Shown here: positions 57,736 to 64,000 of the stretch, piece by piece
Position numbering within the stretch: position 1 is the stretch's first letter
How the letters are laid out: every line of letters starts with the position of its first letter
Source of the DNA: Bradysia coprophila
Lineage: Eukaryota; Arthropoda; Insecta; Diptera; Sciaridae
NCBI RefSeq assembly: GCF_014529535.1
Contig: NW_023503807.1
Location: 1,897,332 to 1,961,331 of the forward strand
Direction: 5' to 3'
Length of the DNA stretch: 64,000 bases
Made by a program: the position numbers and the translations under genes
The notes under the pieces: generated by a model
The model's input: only the letters and a program-made list of their open reading frames with translations
Told to the model about the DNA's origin: nothing
The model's database searches: none

Positions 57736-58677
57736 TAAATTTAGAGAAAAAAATGAGGCGAGCAGAGCTTACCAAATACCAAAAGTGAACAAAGCTCTAC
57801 CATACCCATCCACACTCACACTTAAAGGTGTTCTTATATGGGGCCTATATAGGAACTTCGAGGAGCCCTAGCTCCGAAACGAGGCCGGTTCCCTCTAAAT
57901 TTTTTTTTCTGGAATGTCTTAGAATGACGACTAGAATCTACTCCCAAAATTTCAGCAAAATCTAAAGAAGACTTTAGAAGATAGGAAACAAGGACGGACG
58001 GACGGACTAACAAAGTAACGTAGGATTTTTTCATTTCGTTTAAAGTACTGAAATTGACCAAAATGTATGGAAATGGGGCTTCTTGGAAGATTTTTTGCGT
58101 GGCCAAATTTTAAGCTGCAAGAACGTGTGATAGCTCGTTGAACTCGTACGGACGCCTAGTTTCTTTTAATAGTAATTTGGAGTCATTTGTCTTTGAATTG
58201 TAGAACTTCAATATTTGCTGTATATATACTTCTGCAGTCTACGACAAAAATTTTTTTTGACATTTTTTCTAGTAATAGGACTTGCGTCACGGGCGCTATG
58301 CTAACGCGCGCCCATGATTTATATAGAAGTTTGCTTCAGATGTTTTACCAAGCTGGTTCACACGCTGCATATTTTTGTTTATACTAGTGAAATGTGAACC
58401 GGTTGGTAAAACTGCTGAAGTAAATTTCGGTTGGCTTTAACTATAAACTGTAAAGTAATTTGAAAAGTAGACCTTTAAAAATATTACTCTTTGTAAGAAG
58501 AATTCAATTGTATTAGTATTTTTCATGCGGCGGAGCTAAAACCGGGGGTTTTCCAGAGATTTTCTCTGGTTTACCAACAATTTGTAAAAGGAACGTTTTT
58601 TCTTTGAACATTACACTTTAATCACACGCAAATTACGTACATTTTATTCTTCCTCATGCAAATAGTGTTCAATATTC

Positions 58678-58802
58678 GCTTTCGGGTGCGAATAGTGTCC
58701 AAATTGACTAGTCGCACTCGGGTGCGAATAGTGTCCAAATTGACTATTCGCACTCGGGTGCGAATAGTGTGTCAATTGACTATTAGCACCGGGTGCGATT
58801 AG
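58678..58802. repeat. Tandem repeat of about 37 bp with GGGTGCGAATAGTG
   Basis: Three to four units containing GGGTGCGAATAGTGTCCAAA and TTGACTATTCGCACTC. Each unit is itself partly palindromic (GAATAGT and ACTATTC), so the array can form hairpins. Confidence 0.82.
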
Positions 58803-59824
58803 TCACTTCGTTTATTATTAGCAATCAATTAAGGTGTGTACCCTTCCCATCGATGACTATTTCATTGAGTATTGAACCGTACCAACATCTAGGCAGTGCA
58901 CTGTGTTCTGAAGCGAATTAGGTTTGTAAGGATTTAACGTCTGCTATTTACAGTATATTTGCACGGCCGGACTGGCCACCAAAAAGCGCATAGAGGCGTA
59001 TGATTTATCAAAAGAGAAATATAGGAATTTAAACTAAAAAAATTAAATTAAATTTCACTATCTGTAGCCAGAACGAAGTGAGGGTGACAAACGAAATTTC
59101 CTAAGATCTGCCGCGTTTACAACAGATACGTATGAAACTTGTCATGCAAAGGAACTAAATTTCAAAATTTTGTCCCGTCATGAAAACCAGAAAACTTTGT
59201 ATGTCTGTGACAGTAATTCGTTAATTCATTTAGGTTTATACTTGTGCATGTGCTCTCATACAGCTTCCTAAACTGGCCAGGGAATAAATGTCATGTCACA
59301 GACCTAGCGACATTGACGCGAATTGCCCGGTGATCAGGGAGTTTTCTTAGGTAATTTTTGCCTAACGCAATAGACCGTGTAGAAATGTCGCCTCTCCGTA
59401 AACAGTACTCACCACTGGCACACGATTTTACGATTTCACCTACCCTCAAAGTCAATTCTGATGCTTCCGGATGTTAACGTTCCATTTTATTTTTTATTTG
59501 TACCATGAACATTTCGAAATTCGGCGTAATGTTTATGCGAAACATTGATATCTGGACGTCATTTAAAATTTTAACGGAAACGTCTATTGACCGCTCCATA
59601 ATACCGAGGTAAAATTAAATTATGTTTAAAATTTACAGAAAAAAAAGCAAAATATTATTGTTTTCGGATGACAGATTCAATGACAACAAAAATAGAGAAA
59701 AGCGCGATAATTTTACATCAGACAACACTAACGAATGTCAAAATGTGAATGTCAATGATGTCAATCCACGCGTTTAGTGCGGCATTGTCGTATGATAAGA
59801 TCCGAAAATTTGAATTTTTGTATG
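58803..59824. other. Intergenic, repeat fragments
   Basis: No gene supported. A fragment of the TTTTAGGCA family is near 59058-59133. CCGTGTAGAAATGTCGCCTC at 59371-59390 is the inverse of sequence bordering the composite foldback at about 31900, so that border sequence is itself a repeat. Confidence 0.45.
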
Positions 59825-60081
59825 GGAATTCACATTCAAATCGCAATATCTCCGTTGTTTTTAAAGAATAAGAACTAGATTTTGCTAGGTTTGCATCTTT
59901 TAATGAGTATTATCGATTGGCATACTCAAAACTGTAAAATATTTAGTAAAAATAAAAATCTAAAAATTTTACGAAATTGAGTATACAATTCGATAATACT
60001 CATCAAAAGAAGCAAACCTAGCAAAATCTGGTTCTTATTCTTTAAAAACAACGGGTTTAGTGCGATTTGAATGTGAATTCC
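59825..60081. mobile_element. Foldback element, 257 bp
   Basis: GGAATTCACATTCAAATCGC at the left and CGATTTGAATGTGAATTCC at the right; CTAGATTTTGCTAGGTTTGC pairs with GCAAACCTAGCAAAATCTGG. A half copy lies at 27138-27230. Confidence 0.8.
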
Positions 60082-60193
60082 ACAGAGAAATTATACCTAG
60101 ATGGCGCTGCCGTGGCCCGCCGGATAGAAGGAACATCTGAGGAGTTTTCATAGTATACAAGCGAAATGTCAAAATGGTCGAACGTTTCTTTTT

Positions 60194-60342
60194 CAAAAAA
60201 TTTGACTGGAAACAACCAAAATTTTACCAAAAAAATCCGCGTCGCATGTGGCAGATAAATTTTCTTGCTGGTCTGTTCCTGACCACGTTGCGACGCAGAT
60301 TTTTTTGGTAAAATTTTGGTTGTTTCCAGTCAAATTTTTTGG
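60194..60342. mobile_element. Foldback element, 149 bp
   Basis: CAAAAAATTTGACTGGAAAC with AACCAAAATTTTACCAAAAA is mirrored at the right by TTTTTGGTAAAATTTTGGTT and GTTTCCAGTCAAATTTTTTG. GCGTCGCATGTGG and CCACGTTGCGACGC pair near the centre. Confidence 0.82.
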
Positions 60343-60591
60343 TAAAAATTATTTGGCAGATGATGAGAAAAACTAAGCCAGCTTGTTTGAACTAAAATTG
60401 GGTGTAAAATTTAATTTTTGCGTAACGAAGCTGATAGCGTCAACTCTAGCGATATCATTCATTTTAGAAATTGTACCTCAAAGACTGCGTCACACTTTTC
60501 TCGAAGAGATTTTTGTTGGGATATCAGTCGTTTTAGAAGTTTTAGAACACTGCTTTTTATAACAGTTTATAACAAAAATTCGGAAAGTTGG

Positions 60592-60685
60592 CGAAACTTG
60601 AAAATTTGACGAAAATCGATAATTTGACGAAAATCAAAAATTTGACGAAATTCGAAAATTTGACGAAATTCGAAAATTTGCCGAA
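60592..60685. repeat. 18-bp tandem repeat, about five units
   Basis: GAAAATTTGAC followed by GAAAATC or GAAATTC variants repeats every 18 bp. The minus-strand frame gives FRQIFE repeats, explained by the 6-codon period. Confidence 0.85.
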
Positions 60686-61813
60686 GAAAGTAACTCTCTG
60701 TCTGCCACCATTCACAAAATAACTCTAAAACCCTAATTGACCCACCCATTTCTAACTTTCAACATTTTTCACATATGCCCCTATGTTCTACTCGTACAAC
60801 TCTGAGACGTTGCCGAAGAAAGTAACTCTCTATCTCTCATAATCGCAAAAATATTAGTCCTTTCATCCTACGCTCGAGTAGCTCAAAATTTGGTCACTCT
60901 AAACACTCTAGCTGAAACGAATCTGCCCCGACTTTTTAAATTATTTTTTTGTTCGAATCGTGTTACGAATACCTTTCATTTGATGGGTCGCACGCCTCTG
61001 TAGGTTTCAATACAGCTAAGCTACAGCCGAAAACGCGTTCCCGACCCTCGAAAACCACACTCAGAAACCACTTCGAGGCCAATAAAACAAATTTCTGGTT
61101 TTTCCTGGGGTAATGGCGTATCACATTTTCATTTTTATGCCCACCCTGAGGTTCCTGCAAAATTTCATGGAGATTGGCTGACTAGTTTCCGAGATCGTCC
61201 GTCGATAGATAGATAGAAACATACAGAGTAAGTTGAAAGATTTTGATTGTTTGGGAAAAGTCAATTTGGTGTATTTTGTATGAAAAGTGACCAATTTCAA
61301 AACGATGTATCTCCGGCAATTTTAAACCTACATAGTCGAGTGATAGCTCGTTTTGCTCGTATTTGAAGCGCGAATACGATAGAATAGGATTTGTGGTGAT
61401 ACAGGCCAAAGGAAAGAAACTTAAATTCTCGCCTATATATAGTTGCCGCGTCTCAAAAAAATTTCTTCGTTCTTTTTTTGGAAGTTAGACTGCGTCAAGT
61501 CCTCCGCTAACGCTCCGGACATGATGAAATTCGAGAGTTAGTCAGTTGAACTTCCAGATCCTAAGGTCGGTTTTTCTAAAAAAAAATCCTGAACATGAAT
61601 TCGAGTGTAGTGGTACTGTGCTTTGTATAGACAATACTATCATCAAAATGGCTGAACGTTTGTGTTCTTATGTTCACTACCAACCGAACCATTGCCTGAC
61701 TGAACCGAACCATTGCAAATAAATTGTATCACAACCGTTGCGAATAAATCGTTAGTATTTTAGGCCAATAAAACGACATTTCATTTGCTGTTGACTCTGA
61801 TTTAATCAATTTA
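60686..61813. other. Intergenic 3' flank of Utp14
   Basis: No gene supported. GTTTCCGAGATCGTCCGTCG with ATAGATAGATAGA and a GTGATAGCTCGTTTTGCTCG segment resemble ends of dispersed repeats; TGATAGCTCGTTGAACTCG recurs near 58127. An ATTAAA hexamer on the minus strand, about 8-14 bp after the Utp14 stop, is a possible variant poly(A) signal. Confidence 0.45.
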
Positions 61814-63909
61814 CTATGCCTGCACAGAACGTCTTTTCTCCATTTTCACGATTCTCCTGTCTGTTTTATTTAATCGTTTCTTCCCCTGTTTCAACAATAC
61901 ATCCTTGTCCATCGGTTTGATTATCGTACCCAATTGAGTGGTCACTGCCGGTTTGGTGAGCAAGTTGTGTGCGATTTCTGGAACAAATTCCCTGCCAACT
62001 GGAGCGCGCAACGCAGCTTCGTATTCTTTTACGCTGGTGAATGGAAATGGTAGATTTGAGACCTGATGTTTGCGCAGTCCATCGTTTTTTTCGTCGACAA
62101 TGATCACGTGACCTTTGTTCTCTTCGCGACGCTGTTCCTCTTTCGGGAATTTGATGATCAATTTCTTCGAACGAGGTTTGATTCCACAGCCACCCCATGA
62201 TCCCCAGCCGGGCAATGTAAGATCGATGTCTTTCGGCTGCTTCTTTTCATTCTCATCTGCATTTTCTTGTTGGAAATCATTAACTATATCGTCATCTTCG
62301 AACGCCTCGGAAATCGTTAATTGCTTCTCCATAGCAGCGTCCATTTCGTCATCTTCGCCCTGGTCGATGTTCGGCAATGTCGTTTTCAAGTAAATCTTTT
62401 TCGTTTTCATAAATTCGTCAGGATTTATGTTTCCTGTCTGCTTGGGATCAGTTGTTGCCTCATTGGTTAGTTTTGCCATTGCCAGATTGACGCGTTCGTT
62501 TGTCGATTCGTCTTCAAAATGAGTTTCGTTCAGCTCCTCATCTAAGTCTGGTCTCGAATGTTGTTTCTTGAAATTTAAGTCTTCGCGATACGCTTTGCCA
62601 GGCGTTGACTTCTTTTTTGATCCATCGGTTTCACTGGCAATTCCGCTCTGTAGTTTGCTGAGTTTGCGGGACACTTTTTTCTGCAGGAATTCTTCGGCTT
62701 CATCGAAAATGTCGTCCAGCACATCTTCATTGACGATTGACTTAGGCTTTCGGCGTTTGTTCGACGCAGTTTCGGTAAATTCTTCAACCAACCATCCGTT
62801 CACATTTTCCTGTTCAGGTGTTTCGGATGAATCTTCATTGTCGTCCGATGCACGGCTTATTTCCAACGCTTCTTCATTAGCGTTTCGGGTGTTCCAATAC
62901 TTGCGATAACCCTCTGCCGGACGGTCAACTTCAGCATTTTCATCATCTTCATCGAACGTTTGATTCGGCTTTTTCCATGGATTGAAAACATTCATCGGTT
63001 CATCGTCTGAACTTTCCTCCGTATCGCTGTCATCCTCGTCGATCGGTTTCCGGCTGACCTGGGTCAATTCTCTGCTGATGGACAATTGTTGTGCTAATTC
63101 TTTCCTCGCATCTTTGTCGTACTTCGATCGAATTTGGAGATTTTTCGCCCAGGTGCCGGTGTTCTTATGTCTCAACAGGGCACGTTCTTCGACTCGACGC
63201 TTCTCAATCTGATCCAATTTTCGAATGGCCGCCTCCGGATCACTTTTCTGCAGCAGCTGAAAATTCTTGATTTCTTCTTTCAATTTCTCCTTTTTCATGA
63301 TTTTGTGGAATTTTTTGCTTTTGATCTTGTTTTGCATCCTCGCTTTGGCATTCTTCTGCGATTCCCGAATACGAATCAGACGAAGCTCCTTGCTGCGTGC
63401 AATCATTTCCTCACGCGTCAATTTCTCCACATCTTCCATAGTTGCATTCGCCTCTACGTCTGGTTTTGGGTCTCTCTTCTCCATTTCAACCATCAAATCA
63501 GACTTGACACGAAATTTCGAAGCGTCCGTGTATGGGCTGACGTACACCTCCATATCGGAATTTTTGGTTTGAAGCGGAAACGACTGAAAAAATAAACTTC
63601 GTAGAAGAAACGGTTCTTTATCTTTCTCCAGTCTTCCTAACTTACCAAATGATCAGCTGCTCTGTTTGCCGCAACGACCGCATTCCATTGATTGAGTTTC
63701 TTCTTGGCTTTCTCATAATTAATGCTTCGATTGATCCGTTCAATAACTGGCTTCTCCAGTGGTTTCTTCAGGACTTTCTTGTTCCGCAGACTTTTCTTCA
63801 AAGCAGTTCCAACATTTTCCAGCTTCTTCGACTTCTGCAGCACTTTGACCAGATTCGGTACCGCTAAAGTTGTGGCGCCTTTTGAAGAAGCAATGATATT
63901 TACATCGGT
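61814..63909 (-). CDS. Utp14: Utp14, U3 snoRNP / small-subunit processome factor (5' partial)
   Basis: Nucleolar protein of 18S rRNA processing that in yeast activates the helicase Dhr1. Two exons are clear on the minus strand: the last, 63583-61814 (589 codons plus stop, starting SFPLQTKNSDMEVYV), and the one before it, ending at 63646. The earlier exon is open back to a stop at 63910-63912, so its 5' border lies somewhere below that. Family marks are LNQWNAVVAANRAADHL, NTGTWAKNLQIRSKYD, the hallmark LPGWGSWGGCG (near 62190-62220), NLPFPFTSVKEYEAALRAPVG and a basic tail. Long acidic Ser/Asp/Glu stretches and KIKSKKFHKIMKKEKLKEE-like basic runs fit the family. The amino-terminal exon is not resolved and may lie past 64000; an ATG at 63843 is possible but would give a short amino end. 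Intron between the exons is 62 bp, GT-AG. Confidence 0.93.
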
Positions 63910-64000
63910 TTATACTGTCTGGGTCAATTAATTTCTGATTTCTTTGAAACATTTGCCGTTTCGATTTGTGATAAGCCGCATGTGATATGAAAAATCGGTA

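Larger units (their letters stand above)
57021..58045. mobile_element. Nested foldback with (CCGT)n arms
   Basis: The outer arms read CTTAAACGAAATGAAAAAATC, CTACGTTGCTTTGTTAGTCC and (GTCC)n at the left, and the inverse ending CATTTCGTTTAAAG at the right. TTCCTATCTTCTAAAGTCTT pairs with AAGACTTTAGAAGATAGGAA. The right arm runs into GAGCCCTAGCTCCGAAACGA, also found with changes at 42925. A second foldback (57210-57533) and AT-only sequence lie inside. Confidence 0.72.

Noticed and set aside
57587..57775. Minus-strand frame of repeated FFKFF residues
   Set aside because: Translation of low-complexity AAAATTT sequence.

Overview
The window looks like nuclear DNA of an insect, most likely a dipteran. 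It is AT-rich, its introns are often 60-160 bp with GT-AG borders, and its genes match well-known metazoan families. The mix of transposons (copia, jockey/I-type LINE, Helentron/DINE-like, foldback) also fits. A lower (nematoceran) fly is a guess; the sequence alone does not fix the species.

Five protein-coding loci can be supported. From left to right: (1) a Sly1/SCFD1 orthologue, Slh (+, 9141-11505, 7 exons, 634 aa), the SM protein of ER-Golgi SNARE fusion; (2) a prothymosin-like acidic nuclear protein (-, 21829-17617, 4 exons, 107 aa); (3) a secreted chitin-binding mucin with one CBM14/peritrophin-A domain and a 14-residue Thr/Ser/Pro repeat (-, 29724-28314, 3 exons, 268 aa); (4) Transportin-3, the importin-beta receptor for SR splicing factors (+, 34752-39770, 5 exons, 926 aa); (5) Utp14 of the U3 snoRNP/small-subunit processome (-, 61814 to about 63909, amino end not resolved). 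Two weak candidates are listed with low confidence: a membrane-protein terminal exon at 55892-56277 and a signal-peptide ORF at 6799-7365. These genes are housekeeping or gut/cuticle functions and do not form one pathway.

The rest is dominated by repeats. Inverted-repeat (foldback) elements are exceptionally common, from about 100 bp to 7 kb. The largest, 47193-54303, has arms of 0.7-1 kb around about 68 copies of a 75-bp satellite. Its unit is exactly 25 codons and stays open on the minus strand for up to 685 codons. A second striking element, 31905-34160, has three foldbacks nested on one centre, and its outer arms are built of dozens of short palindromes of CGATA facing TATCG. A third block, 43949-46848, is a nest of Helentron/DINE-like elements that carry about 146-bp internal tandem repeats; another copy lies at 2760-3809. 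A 5'-truncated LINE sits antisense in intron 3 of Transportin-3, flanked by an 11-bp target duplication. Several MITE families show 7- or 9-bp target duplications.

The best candidates for something undescribed are the satellite-cored giant foldback and the CGATA-palindrome foldback. Exon borders come from reading frame, splice consensus and remembered family similarity. No alignment, folding or database search was run.
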